A stretch of DNA of 64,000 nt from JAOAFZ01 sp964412815 (GCA_964412815.1 CAYPQF010000038.1:79925-143924), one strand, 5' to 3'; positions 34,656 through 43,969 are shown, counted from the stretch's first letter. Notes: generated by a model not told the origin, from the letters alone. Made by a program: numbers and translations.

Positions 34656-37058
34656 ATGTCGAGTAAATTTAACATTCCTACGGTTATTGTCGTCTTTGGT
34701 GCAACCGGCGATCTGGCAAAGAAAAAAATTTTTCCGGCATTATTCAATCTGTACCGGAACAATCTGCTGCCCAAAAAGTTCTCAATTATGGGAACTTCCC
34801 GATCAGTCCGCTCAAACGAAGACTTTCGCACGTACCTGACCCAGATCATCACCGAATTTGAAGACGGTCCACCGCCAGAAACAGAACTCAAGGCGTTCTT
34901 GGAGTTGTGCACCTATCAACAGGCACAGTTCGGCAATATGGACGATTACAAAGCCATCGCAGAAACACTCGGCCGCAAAGATGACTACTGGCGCATCTGT
35001 TCAAACAAACTCTTCTATCTGGCAGTCCCTCCAAACATGTATAAAGAGATGCTTCTTAATTTATCTGACTCCGGCTTGACTGACCCTTGCAGTCCGGAAG
35101 AAGGCTGGACCCGCGTCCTTATCGAAAAGCCGCTGGGATACGATGCAAAAACGGCAGAAGAAATAGATACCTTGCTGGGCAACCTGTTTAAAGAGGAACA
35201 AGTCTACCGCATCGACCATTATCTGGCAAAAGAGATGGTGCAGAATATCCTCACCTTCCGTTTTGCAAATAACCTGCTGGAAGAAAGCTGGAACAATAAA
35301 TTTATTGATAAGATCGAGATTCGCATGCTGGAAAACTTCGGTGTAGAAAACCGTGGTTCGTTTTATGACGGGCTGGGAGCACTCCGCGATGTTGGTCAGA
35401 ATCATATTCTGCAAATGCTCGCGCTTACCCTCATGGATAAGCCGGCCAGCTTAACACAGGATCATATCCGGCAGAAACGAAAAGAGATACTGGACCGGCT
35501 GGTCATTCCGGATAGAGAGTATGTACAAGCAAACACATTCCGCGGCCAGTACGAAGGGTACCGCACGATTCAAGGAGTCGCGCCCGAATCGACCACCGAG
35601 ACCTACTTCCGGGTAAAAGCACAACTCAATCATCCACGCTGGGAAGGGGTGCCGATCTATATAGAGAGCGGTAAACGGGTGGGGGAAACAAAAAACGAAG
35701 TGATTGTCACCTTCAAAGAACCATTCCCGGTGCCGCCCGGTAGCGAAAACAAAGAGTTCCGCAATATTGTTACCTTTAGTATCGAGCCAAACGAAGAGAT
35801 CGAGATCTCCTTTATTTCCAAAAAACCGGGTTTACAATTCACACTCGAAGAGAACGACCTGGAGTTTATGCTGCGCGAAAAGAAGCCCCGCAACAAAAAA
35901 GCGGAAGAGTATGAACGGGTTCTCACGGATTGTATCCGGGGTGATCAGATGTTATTTGTGACCACCGAGGAAGTACAGTCAATGTGGCGGTTTATCGACC
36001 CGATCATTGATGCATGGGAACACAATGCCGTTCCACTCCATGTCTATACACCAGATACTCAGGAGATACTGAAACAGGCAGAAGAAAACATTCAGCCCGA
36101 GACCATGGACAGCACCATGCCCCAGGAAATTGGCCTGGTTGGACTGGGGAAAATGGGTGGTGGAGTCGCACTCCAGCTGGTAGAGAAAGGCTGGGTGGTA
36201 CATGCATACAACCGCACCACGACCGTAACCGACGAATACGCCGCACAGGGAGTAACCGCTGCCTACTCTCTCAAAGAAATGGTCGATGCGCTCCCCTCAC
36301 CAAAAGTAATCTGGCTGATGGTACCTGCCGGCAAACCGGTAGATGAGATGCTGTTTGGTGAGGAAGGTCTCGTCTCTCTGCTGAACAAAGGAGACATTAT
36401 TATCGATGGCGGCAACTCCAACTTTAACGACACCAAAGAACGCTATCAAAAACTGAAACAGCACGGTATCAAGTTTATGGATGTAGGAACCTCTGGAGGT
36501 CCTGCCGGCGCCCGGTATGGCGCCTGTCTGATGATCGGTGGTGATCGTGATGTCTATGAGTACCTCCGTCCGCTCTTCTGTGACCTGGCAATCCCCAACG
36601 GCATGCAGTTTTTTGAAGGACCGGGCGCCGGCCACTTTGTCAAAATGGTTCATAATGGGATTGAGTATGGCATGATGCAGGCTATTGGAGAAGGATTTGA
36701 TGTAATGAAACAATCAGATTACAATCTAGACCTCAAAAAGGTTGCTGAAATCTACAACCACGGCAGCGTGATTGAGTCCCGTCTGATCGGCTGGTTACTG
36801 GCTGGATTTGAGAAGTATGGAGACAACGTTGACTCCATCTCTACCACCGTACACCACTCCGGAGAAGGTCAATGGACTGTTGAAACAGCAAAAAAAATTG
36901 GCGTTGACGTTCCCATTATCGAAGGGTCACTGCAGTTCCGGATCGATTCATCTAAAAAACCATCCTATACCGGAAAGATCGTGAACTTACTACGGAATAT
37001 GTTTGGAGGGCATGAAAATGCGCTATCAGACAATCCAAAAACAGCTAAACAGAAGTAA
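34656..37058 (+). CDS. zwf-gnd: Fused glucose-6-phosphate dehydrogenase / 6-phosphogluconate dehydrogenase
   Basis: 800 residues. Residues 1 to about 475 are G6PD: IVVFGATGDLAKKKIFPALF, the substrate motif RIDHYLAKEMVQNI, FYDGLGALRDVGQNHILQMLAL. From about residue 489 (QEIGLVGLGKMGGGVALQLVEKGW) to the end is a short-type (GndA/YqeC class) decarboxylating 6PGDH with MLMVPAGKPVDEM-like, DGGNSNFNDTKERY, DVGTSGGPAGARYGACLMIGG and FVKMVHNGIEYGMMQ. It covers both NAD(P)-linked steps of the oxidative pentose phosphate pathway; no lactonase gene is seen here. CATATA lies 6 nt upstream. Confidence 0.93.
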   Translation: MSSKFNIPTVIVVFGATGDLAKKKIFPALFNLYRNNLLPKKFSIMGTSRSVRSNEDFRTYLTQIITEFEDGPPPETELKAFLELCTYQQAQFGNMDDYKAIAETLGRKDDYWRICSNKLFYLAVPPNMYKEMLLNLSDSGLTDPCSPEEGWTRVLIEKPLGYDAKTAEEIDTLLGNLFKEEQVYRIDHYLAKEMVQNILTFRFANNLLEESWNNKFIDKIEIRMLENFGVENRGSFYDGLGALRDVGQNHILQMLALTLMDKPASLTQDHIRQKRKEILDRLVIPDREYVQANTFRGQYEGYRTIQGVAPESTTETYFRVKAQLNHPRWEGVPIYIESGKRVGETKNEVIVTFKEPFPVPPGSENKEFRNIVTFSIEPNEEIEISFISKKPGLQFTLEENDLEFMLREKKPRNKKAEEYERVLTDCIRGDQMLFVTTEEVQSMWRFIDPIIDAWEHNAVPLHVYTPDTQEILKQAEENIQPETMDSTMPQEIGLVGLGKMGGGVALQLVEKGWVVHAYNRTTTVTDEYAAQGVTAAYSLKEMVDALPSPKVIWLMVPAGKPVDEMLFGEEGLVSLLNKGDIIIDGGNSNFNDTKERYQKLKQHGIKFMDVGTSGGPAGARYGACLMIGGDRDVYEYLRPLFCDLAIPNGMQFFEGPGAGHFVKMVHNGIEYGMMQAIGEGFDVMKQSDYNLDLKKVAEIYNHGSVIESRLIGWLLAGFEKYGDNVDSISTTVHHSGEGQWTVETAKKIGVDVPIIEGSLQFRIDSSKKPSYTGKIVNLLRNMFGGHENALSDNPKTAKQK

Positions 37059-37095
37059 CAGATCACGTGCTGTACAAGCGTATACTTCAGTGATC

Positions 37096-37113
37096 CCCCG
37101 GGTTTCCCCGGAG
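37096..37113 (-). terminator. GAAA-loop hairpin after cassette 6
   Basis: CTCCGGG-GAAA-CCCGGGG on minus, downstream of the gene ending at 37155; no T-tract. Confidence 0.5.
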
Positions 37114-37154
37114 GACCACCACCGTCGACGCGCTCCACTTCCCTCAGTACCACG

Positions 37155-37724
37155 CTACCAGAGCCACCACTGCCACGGCGGCAGCAGCTCGCGCAGCGGC
37201 TTGAGCATCCAGAGCAGGGTCACCACCCAGAACAGAATCGAGACGGCGTACTCCACCAGCGCGCGCTGGAGATCCTTGCGGCGGGAGCGGTAGCGGAAGA
37301 GCCTCCCAAGCCAGCTGACCGGCGGCCAGTTGCAGAACGGGGACGTCCGGCACCAGAGCACGGCCACGTACATGATCACCGGCAACTGCCAGGGAACCTC
37401 CGGCGTCCAGAACCACCAGAGCGGCGCGAAGAGAAGCAGGATCATCACCACAAACTCGCAGGTGATGTATAGCCGCTTCCAGAAGCGCCCCATCCGGAAG
37501 TGACGGACATCAATCTGTCCGCTGCCCCGCTCAACGGCATCAAATAACAGCCTGAACTCCCCAGGGCTATACCTGCCCCAGAACCACTGAAACAGCCGCT
37601 CGGGCGCATATAGCGGCGTGGTCAGGTAGAACAAGAGCAGCAGCGTCAGGCTCAGTAGCGGACGCCGGACCGGCTCGGCAAGCTCCTCCTCACTCAGATC
37701 TTCATGACCTCGTCGGTGTGCCAT
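37155..37724 (-). CDS. GC-rich Trp-rich membrane protein (cassette 6)
   Basis: 189 residues; ATG 37724 preceded by SD GGAAGGAG. An acidic head (GHEDLSEEELAEPV), then spans near 25-42 (LLSLTLLLLFYLTTPLY), 95-115 (FVVMILLLFAPLWWFW), 117-130 and 165-180 (AVSILFWVVTLLWMLK), with 15 or more Trp residues and a basic loop RYRSRRKDLQRALVEY. No family recognised. Composition is clearly more GC-rich than flanks. The leader carries a small hairpin CGCACA...TGTGCG. Confidence 0.68.
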   Translation of the reverse strand: MAHRRGHEDLSEEELAEPVRRPLLSLTLLLLFYLTTPLYAPERLFQWFWGRYSPGEFRLLFDAVERGSGQIDVRHFRMGRFWKRLYITCEFVVMILLLFAPLWWFWTPEVPWQLPVIMYVAVLWCRTSPFCNWPPVSWLGRLFRYRSRRKDLQRALVEYAVSILFWVVTLLWMLKPLRELLPPWQWWLW

Positions 37725-37810
37725 CAGGATCTCCTTCCAGCTTGATGTGCGCTTCTAGTCGCACCGCACAAAATGTGCGTCGACCCATTCGATGCAGGTA
37801 TTATATCATA

Positions 37811-37821
37811 ATACTATAGGA
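37811..37821 (+). promoter_or_regulatory. TACTATRGGA box upstream of cassette 6
   Basis: ATACTATAGGA on the plus strand (gene on minus); a TATAAT lies just downstream in gene direction. Confidence 0.55.
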
Positions 37822-37822
37822 T

Positions 37823-38479
37823 TTATTGCGCAGTACTGCCTTCCAGAACATGCCGCTCCGGAGATCCATCCTCAACTTGTTCTAACGACACAACCACAAA
37901 GTCAAACCCTTCATATGGCTGGGCAGCATTTAACGCAATAAAATAGCGACCATCGTCAAGCAGGCGAAGTCTACCGGTCGAAAAAAATGTCCGTCGTGGA
38001 TACTCTTTTACCAGCCACCCCTGATAAAAGTACTTGGTTCCTTCTACCGGTGGGAGCGATGCCGTGATCGTATGAAACAGCTGTCCGTTTTCCCGGAGGA
38101 TATATCCGGTACCACTCGCGCTTCCTCCGGTTACATCAGATAATTGAACCCGAACAGAGGCAGGATTTGCTGCAAGGCGTTCCTGCAAGGTATCTGTATC
38201 CGCAAGAACGCGTTGTTTTGGAGCTGGTGATTCCTGTTCCGGTTGAGATGGTTGAGTTGGAACCACAGATTCATTTCGAGCCGTATTACGTCGCAACAAC
38301 CGGTCTTCCGGGGATTCTGTTTCATTGTTCTGGTTCTTGTCAGGAGAGATCGTCCCCCAGCCAGGAGAGAGTAGATCATGGACAGAGAGAACGGACGACT
38401 GTGTCTTGATATAGACAACCCCCACCGCAGTAAGCAGAATTAGCAGAATAAGAGCAATAAGAATATTCTGTCCTTTCAT
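37823..38479 (-). CDS. Membrane-anchored RskA-C-like protein
   Basis: 218 residues: one N-terminal span (ILIALILLILLTAVGVVYI), a Pro/Gln/Glu linker, then a domain with SDVTGGSASGTGYILRENGQLFHTITASLPPVEGTKYFYQGWLVKEYP, which resembles the C-terminal domain of RskA-type anti-sigma factors. No sigma gene is adjacent, so its partner is unclear. Confidence 0.65.
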   Translation of the reverse strand: MKGQNILIALILLILLTAVGVVYIKTQSSVLSVHDLLSPGWGTISPDKNQNNETESPEDRLLRRNTARNESVVPTQPSQPEQESPAPKQRVLADTDTLQERLAANPASVRVQLSDVTGGSASGTGYILRENGQLFHTITASLPPVEGTKYFYQGWLVKEYPRRTFFSTGRLRLLDDGRYFIALNAAQPYEGFDFVVVSLEQVEDGSPERHVLEGSTAQ

Positions 38480-38485
38480 ATCCGT

Positions 38486-38851
38486 TTAATGTCTATTGCG
38501 GCTATATAATAAGCCGGCAATCTTTGCAAACACCATGATCCCGAGGGTGATAGCCAGCCAGGGATCAACCTGATACTGAAAGCTTTGAAAGACTACGCCA
38601 ACTACCAGCGTAATCACTCCGCTTAGATACGCAAAGCGGCTGGCAATGTACCGATGCAGATACTCACGTTCGTCCCGCGCCTGTTCTTTCCAGACCAGAG
38701 TAACAAACAGCAGGAACAGAAAAGCAAGACTGATGGTTATAATCATGTACAGACCTTTTGGCATCCAGGAACTGCACAGGTCTGAGAGCAGAATCAGACA
38801 GATAATCAGGAGCACAGAAATACCGATCTCAGCGATATAGTTATCCTTCAT
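38486..38851 (-). CDS. Four-span membrane protein (DUF2178-like)
   Basis: 121 residues with four hydrophobic segments (IGISVLLIICLILLSDL, MIITISLAFLFLLFVTLVW, FAYLSGVITLVVGVVFQSF, LAITLGIMVFAKIAGLLY). The loop KEQARDEREYLHRYIASRFAY is typical of DUF2178. The start overlaps the XRE gene by 11 bp. Such pairs are common and the regulator usually controls the membrane gene. Confidence 0.75.
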   Translation of the reverse strand: MKDNYIAEIGISVLLIICLILLSDLCSSWMPKGLYMIITISLAFLFLLFVTLVWKEQARDEREYLHRYIASRFAYLSGVITLVVGVVFQSFQYQVDPWLAITLGIMVFAKIAGLLYSRNRH

Positions 38852-39053
38852 AGTGATAGTTAAAAACTTCTTCTACGGTCTTGTCAAAAAACCGGGCAAT
38901 TTTTATTGCCAGTAATAACGAGGGGGTGTAGTTCCCTTTTTCTATTGCGATAATGGTTTGCCGGGTAACACCGACGGCGCTTGCCAGTTCTTCCTGTGTC
39001 ACTTTTTTATGCTTGCGGAGCGTACACACGGTGTTGCTAATATAGTCTGTCAT
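38841..39053 (-). CDS. XRE-family small transcriptional regulator (YozG type)
   Basis: 70 residues from ATG 39053: a single Cro/CI-type helix-turn-helix, NTVCTLRKHKKVTQEELASAVGVTRQTIIAIEKGNYTPSLLLAIKIARFFDKTVEEVFNY, complete for the family. First gene of a two-gene operon with the DUF2178-like gene. Confidence 0.93.
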   Translation of the reverse strand: MTDYISNTVCTLRKHKKVTQEELASAVGVTRQTIIAIEKGNYTPSLLLAIKIARFFDKTVEEVFNYHYEG

Positions 39054-39139
39054 ACCAATCAAAAATAATCAATTCCCGTAGTATTTCATTATACCTTACT
39101 TCCGCCCGAAGAATTAGAGAATGTATAGAATACTATGCA

Positions 39140-41110
39140 TTACGAGGAGATCGGTTGCCAGTCAAGATTATAAGACCCGCGGTTTAGAGAGAAAAATGTT
39201 TTAACAAAGTCGTACTTCATACTGGGTGGTGCCGAAAATGCATGATCAATAACATTCTGTAAGTCCAGATAATATTTGGTACTGGAATCAAAGTCTTCCG
39301 GAAAACGCTTGGGATTGGTTCCAAGAAACGATCCCTGTTCTGACGCAAAACTAAGGATCTCGCTCCATTTCTCCATGGGAATAAAATCCGGCGCTTTAAT
39401 CCCATTTGAAAACAGTGTCAGATAAATATGTTTGAATGGCTTTTGTTGACGCTTTAGCCATGTTTTCAGCGGGTTATACGATTCGTAGGTATTCCAGTAC
39501 ATCCAGTACGGGATCAATCGTGCCCTCAGTGTCCAGTATGGTTCAAGATACATGAATGACTCTACAAACAGCCGGTCAGTCCTGTATCCAAGGTGTGTAT
39601 ACCATGCACGGTAGAGATCCGCAACAAATGCACTGGGGTCTTCCGGTTCTGTATACGATATCATCTCAACGTTAAACCCGTGTTTTGCAGCAAACGAGGT
39701 AATATCATCTGTCACGCGGGTGTCATAGCCCCACTCGGCTTCGGGACGATACCCGTCAGGTTCAGGTACTGTCAGTTTTTTTCTTTTTACCCCCTGATTG
39801 TTAAGAAACGCTTCAAGCCGTTTTCCTCCGTTGTTATACTCTTCTGCTGTTAGATCACCAGCTCCTCCTACCTGGAACGTATAGCGGTCATTAATGGTAT
39901 GCACCAGCCACTGCTTGGTACAGTTACTGATCAGAATAGTCCCTCCTGGTTCCAGTGTATCGATCATAAACCGTTTGTAGCTCTCGATCAATCCGATAAT
40001 CTTGATCCGGAAGTAACAGATCACTTGTGACATAATCCGGTCATGTACCGGATCAACCATCTGGGAGATATGCAGGTCGGGATTAAGTGCCAGTAGTTCT
40101 TCTGCATAAGGTTTACCCCATTCGAGATCCTGCACTGGCTCCTCCGGGTTCATTCTATCCTTTCGTACCAGAAGTGGTAATGTCTGCGGTAGATAGGGAA
40201 TCCCCATCGCAGCACAGAGATGAGTCAGTGCTCCGTTAGCGGAACCGAACAGGATTACGGGATATTTTTTTTGCGGGTAGTTTTCGCAGATGGCATTCCC
40301 AATTTGATGGATATTGACCTCGGACGTATAGTCAGAATGGAGCGCGTCGAGACGACCGGAATGTTGAAAAAACCAGGATCTCACTTGCCGCGGAATGATC
40401 GTACTCAGCGAAAGAAGAGGTGTCATCACTACGGGGAGCATCTGCAAGCCTTTAGAGTCCCGTTTATGGAGCACGTGAGTTAAGTGTCGCACCATCGAGG
40501 TCGCACTGTCAAACATAGCAATATAGGGGATTTCGCGCAGATCACCACCCGACCGTACAAGTTTGTCCTTGTTCCATCGCGAAATAATATAGCTTCCTAA
40601 CGCTGCTCCCAATACATCCAGTGCAAGATCGCTGATCGTGTCCTCCATAGTCATCTCGTACCTGGTCTGGATATACGTAAAAAAGATATACTCGCCTATT
40701 TCCCAGACAGCTCCCAACGCAACGCCCAATGCCAGCAGAATGTAAAAGAAAAACGGCACCCGTTTTGCAATGCGATTATAAAAAATCTTTAATAGTATAC
40801 CGCCCAGAACCATGGTAAATACCGTCGGGGTAATAAAGTGGGAGATTTCATCATAGGGAGGAAATGTTTCGTAAAAACCGAAAACCCACCCTGCCGCATT
40901 AAACAATACGGCTGATAAAAACACGGGGACAAATGCAGGATGAACCCCCCGCACCAAAGGGGCTGCCAGCAGAGAGAGTATCAGCGTACTCAAGGTTTGT
41001 GTTGCAAGAAACCAGTCCTTATTGAAGACAGGCACCAGACAGGTTACCAGTAATGCACACTGTGTTGCATAATCAAGCATAGAAATCCCATTCGATAGTC
41101 TTTTTGACAT
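39140..41110 (-). CDS. Two-part protein: DUF2238/VanZ-like membrane domain plus large soluble domain
   Basis: 656 residues. The first 190 form about five membrane spans with ETFPPYDEISHFITPTVFTMVLGGILL and DLALDVLGAALGSYIISRW, as in DUF2238 membrane proteins. The remaining 460 residues are soluble, with CENYPQKKYPVILFGSANGALTHLCAAMGIPYLPQTLPLLV, an EPGGTILISNCTKQW motif and many aromatic residues; I do not recognise this part. TATAGT lies 6 nt before the ATG. Length is about three times a normal DUF2238 protein. Confidence 0.65.
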   Translation of the reverse strand: MSKRLSNGISMLDYATQCALLVTCLVPVFNKDWFLATQTLSTLILSLLAAPLVRGVHPAFVPVFLSAVLFNAAGWVFGFYETFPPYDEISHFITPTVFTMVLGGILLKIFYNRIAKRVPFFFYILLALGVALGAVWEIGEYIFFTYIQTRYEMTMEDTISDLALDVLGAALGSYIISRWNKDKLVRSGGDLREIPYIAMFDSATSMVRHLTHVLHKRDSKGLQMLPVVMTPLLSLSTIIPRQVRSWFFQHSGRLDALHSDYTSEVNIHQIGNAICENYPQKKYPVILFGSANGALTHLCAAMGIPYLPQTLPLLVRKDRMNPEEPVQDLEWGKPYAEELLALNPDLHISQMVDPVHDRIMSQVICYFRIKIIGLIESYKRFMIDTLEPGGTILISNCTKQWLVHTINDRYTFQVGGAGDLTAEEYNNGGKRLEAFLNNQGVKRKKLTVPEPDGYRPEAEWGYDTRVTDDITSFAAKHGFNVEMISYTEPEDPSAFVADLYRAWYTHLGYRTDRLFVESFMYLEPYWTLRARLIPYWMYWNTYESYNPLKTWLKRQQKPFKHIYLTLFSNGIKAPDFIPMEKWSEILSFASEQGSFLGTNPKRFPEDFDSSTKYYLDLQNVIDHAFSAPPSMKYDFVKTFFSLNRGSYNLDWQPISS

Positions 41111-41172
41111 GCCGAAACTATACCTGCCTCACTACAAGCCCACGTGATAGGTACGTAAGAAAGATGAAAGAG

Positions 41173-41710
41173 TTATCGAGGAATCCCTTTACCGGTTAAC
41201 TCAACAGATAGATCAATTCCCAGGCTTTGTGCATATAATTCCTGCAAGATTCCGGCAACATATGCCGGCGTACCTGAAGCAACCGGCATCTGCTCATAAT
41301 TACAACCAAAGATATATGCTGCAGGATCGATCACCGTAATTGTCTTGCCATCCTCAAGCAAATCCATTGCAAGCACCATCTGTCCAGTATGTGCGCCAAA
41401 CTCGGCCGTCTGTACTTTACGATCGAACCGGGCTACGGCAATATGCACCGGCATGTCCGGATAAAATACTCTGGCAATTTGTCCCGCATATTCAGCTGCC
41501 TGAAAACAGGCGTATCTACCGCTTTGGAGACTTCTGTATCTCTCCGCTGTTAAGCCATACTTGAGGATCTCGGCAGTACAATGAACTATTGTATCGGGTC
41601 TCCGACAACTCGGATCAACAAATAGTGTTGGTAACCCCGCCAGATCAGGCCGGTTTTCTGCGTTATAAAAAAGTGGTCGTTCTGCAATATACGTACAAAA
41701 TAAGTGTTCC
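41173..41710 (-). CDS. Conserved-looking ORF without a clear start codon
   Basis: From 41454 there is a 93-residue frame from ATG (MPVHIAVARFDRKVQTAEFGAHTGQMVLAMDLL). The same frame stays open upstream to 41710 and reads like real protein (ENRPDLAGLPTLFVDPSC, TAEILKYGLTAERYRSLQ, YAGQIARVFYPD), giving about 178 residues. No ATG, GTG or TTG occurs in that extension. A TATAAT box lies at 41712-41717. Either an ATT-type start is used, or an error has removed the start. Family unknown. Confidence 0.55.
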
Positions 41711-41805
41711 TATTATACTGTATGTATAGATATAACTTACTGAAAAAGAACATAACAAACGTCTTCTCATTCCACCAGATGTGCCCGTTTGTTACAATAA
41801 CACCT

Positions 41806-42693
41806 ATGGATACGCCTCAAACCCCGCCATATGTACTCGGTATACTCGAAAGAAACAGAGCCTTGTGGCAACTATCAGCAACATCTCCCGGAGAGTTTTC
41901 GGTTCAGATGAAGTCCTGGACAAAATCTATCGCGGCACGTCTAAAAAAACTCCGTGGTGATAAACGAAAAGCGCCTGTACTCTCGGTAGTAATTCCTGCC
42001 TGCGACGAAGAAGAACATATCCTGGCTACCCTTGAATCGCTGGCAGCACAACAGGAAGTCTCCAGCACTGAGGTTATTATTGTTGCAAACAATTGTAGCC
42101 CGACAGATCGTACCGCCGAAATCGCCAAAGCATGCGGGGCGCAGGTATTGGAGTACGAATTTAAACAGGAAAAAATCAAACCGATTTCGTATGCGCGTCA
42201 ACAGGGACTGGTTTTTGCAAAAGGAACATTGATCGTTACTACGGATGCAGATACCATCGCGATGCCACACTGGTTGCACCGGTTGTCTGCCCCGCTTACC
42301 CGTACCTCTAAAATTGGCTTTACCACGAGTCATTCCCATCTCTATGAAAAAGAAACCGATCCGAAAGTAGAAGATAACGATAAAAACAGACGGTTTATCC
42401 GTGAGACATTTGAATGGACGGGCTTTATCGGTTTAGGGAATAATATGGCGTTCCGCCGAGAAGAAGCAATCGAACTGGGAGGGTATAATATCAAGATTTA
42501 CCCCGGAGAGGATACTGAGATTGGTATCCGGCTCTCAATTTTCCAACGAAAAGATGCAAAGCTGGTAACCCGGGAAGATGCCGCCATCTGGATGTCGCCG
42601 CGACGGGTACGTGCATTTGGCAGTGACTGGCTTTTCTCCCACATGGACTGGCAGGGGAAGATTCTAGATGTACGGGAATCAGTCAAGAAATAA
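41806..42693 (+). CDS. GT2-family glycosyltransferase
   Basis: 295 residues from ATG 41806 (TACAAT 7 nt upstream, leaderless; a frame from 41704 was discarded). GT-A signature: LSVVIPACDEEEHILATLESLAAQQ, IIVANNCSPTDRTAEIAKACGAQVL, TLIVTTDADTIAMPHWL and, later, GLGNNMAFRREEAIELGGYN with PGEDTEIGIRL. No membrane span. Donor and acceptor unknown. Confidence 0.9.
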   Translation: MDTPQTPPYVLGILERNRALWQLSATSPGEFSVQMKSWTKSIAARLKKLRGDKRKAPVLSVVIPACDEEEHILATLESLAAQQEVSSTEVIIVANNCSPTDRTAEIAKACGAQVLEYEFKQEKIKPISYARQQGLVFAKGTLIVTTDADTIAMPHWLHRLSAPLTRTSKIGFTTSHSHLYEKETDPKVEDNDKNRRFIRETFEWTGFIGLGNNMAFRREEAIELGGYNIKIYPGEDTEIGIRLSIFQRKDAKLVTREDAAIWMSPRRVRAFGSDWLFSHMDWQGKILDVRESVKK

Positions 42694-42726
42694 TATCCCG
42701 CGTTGTACTATCCAAAAGAGAGACCG

Positions 42727-42927
42727 TTATGACAGCGCGCTTTTTGGAGGAACCACAATCCAGAGAATGATATAGAGCAGAATACCGGATCCTCCCATTA
42801 ACGTAAAGATCACAAAGGCAAGGCGGATGATAACCGGATCGAGAGAAAAATATTCTCCAATACCACCACATACTCCTCCGAGAACTCTGTTGTTTTCTGA
42901 GCGATACAGTCGTTTTGGTTGTGCCAT
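42727..42927 (-). CDS. PspC-domain membrane protein
   Basis: 66 residues from ATG 42927: RLYRSENNRVLGGVCGGIGEYFSLDPVIIRLAFVIFTLMGGSGILLYIILWIVVPP, the complete PspC domain with one or two spans, linked to envelope stress. The TATAAT box 6 nt upstream overlaps the TAA stop of the preceding gene, so it has its own leaderless promoter inside the operon. Confidence 0.93.
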   Translation of the reverse strand: MAQPKRLYRSENNRVLGGVCGGIGEYFSLDPVIIRLAFVIFTLMGGSGILLYIILWIVVPPKSALS

Positions 42928-42934
42928 GGAGGTA

Positions 42935-43120
42935 TTATACACTGTCTGATGAAGCAGCTGCAAGTGCCAGCTGGATACCTGTTTCGGCTGTCGTGGTAAC
43001 ACCCTGAACGCTATCTGATTCCACCCCTTCATCTTTTGGAGCAAATAACGTACCGACTGCAAGCAGCAGCAGTATAACCGCGACAATAATACCGATAACC
43101 ACCAGCCCGAGATGTTTCAT
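42935..43120 (-). CDS. Small single-span membrane protein
   Basis: 61 residues: LGLVVIGIIVAVILLLLAVGTLFA near the N-terminus, then an acidic exterior tail. It starts directly after the Crp/Fnr stop (TAAATG), so it is in the regulator's operon. No family. Confidence 0.65.
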   Translation of the reverse strand: MKHLGLVVIGIIVAVILLLLAVGTLFAPKDEGVESDSVQGVTTTAETGIQLALAAASSDSV

Positions 43121-43798
43121 TTAGAGCACTTTATTTGAATGGAACGCTGATAACTCCTCTTCAAGGCTCTTCAGATCAGGAATAACAATTAAATGCTGCT
43201 CCGAAGTCACCAGTCCCTTTTTCTCAAGCTTCACCAGCTCCCGTGTTACCGTCTCCCGTGCTACCGCAGTACAACTGGCGATATCCTTATGCGAGATCGG
43301 TATCGGAATAATATAAGAGCTCTCTATTCTCTTTTTTCCGTACCGTTTTGTGAGATGGATAATCAACGAAATAATACGTGCATAAGCTTTGTTGTATTCC
43401 AGACTCTCGATGCGGTCACTGTAGGTTTCCATGATGGCCGCAGAAAACTTTGCCAGTTCAAAGACCATATCCGGTTTCTCTTCAAGTAACCTCAAAAACT
43501 CTTCTCGCGGGCATTTTCGCAGGACTACTTCTCCCATCGCTTCGTAATACCGTCGAATCGGACGGTTATCAAACACCCAGACAAGCGGAAACATCTCTTT
43601 TGCTTTGTAGATAATACTCAGTTTTTCATCTCCCCATTCGGTTATGGTATACGAGCGGACATACCCTTTTTGCACATAATACAGATAGATTGAGGTATCG
43701 TCCGGTGTTAAAATCTGGTTCTTTTTAACGTACTCAACCATCGGTTTCTCTAAAAAGAATTCCTCAAGCTTCTGCGATAAATGGGTCGAGTTGTGCAT
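43121..43798 (-). CDS. Crp/Fnr-family transcriptional regulator
   Basis: 225 residues: N-terminal cyclic-nucleotide-binding-like beta barrel (YYVQKGYVRSYTITEWGDEKLSIIYKAKEMFPL), dimer helix (LAKFSAAIMETYSDRIESLEYNKAYARIISLIIHLTKRYG), and C-terminal winged helix with ISHKDIASCTAVARETVTRELVKLEKKGLVT. The cAMP-contact residues of Crp and the Fe-S cysteines of Fnr are absent, so the signal is unknown. TATAAT lies 9 nt before the ATG. Confidence 0.92.
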   Translation of the reverse strand: MHNSTHLSQKLEEFFLEKPMVEYVKKNQILTPDDTSIYLYYVQKGYVRSYTITEWGDEKLSIIYKAKEMFPLVWVFDNRPIRRYYEAMGEVVLRKCPREEFLRLLEEKPDMVFELAKFSAAIMETYSDRIESLEYNKAYARIISLIIHLTKRYGKKRIESSYIIPIPISHKDIASCTAVARETVTRELVKLEKKGLVTSEQHLIVIPDLKSLEEELSAFHSNKVL

Positions 43799-43864
43799 AC
43801 TGATGTAATTATACTTGTATTCTTACAATATGCCATGATAAAAAATTTCAGTATAATCAGGTAT

Positions 43865-43969
43865 ATGCATAAGAAACATACTCATGTATATTATTTTCTT
43901 ATGATTACGGGCTCAGCAATGCTCTTGCTGGGATTATTATTCAGTGCCCGCTATTTCCTGCTCCGATGA
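43865..43969 (+). CDS. 34-residue membrane peptide coupled to next gene
   Basis: MHKKHTHVYYF then one span (LMITGSAMLLLGLLFSARYFLL). TATAAT lies 7 nt before its ATG. Its TGA overlaps the ATG of the next gene (ATGA). It could be a real small protein or an upstream ORF that feeds ribosomes to the next gene. Confidence 0.5.
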   Translation: MHKKHTHVYYFLMITGSAMLLLGLLFSARYFLLR

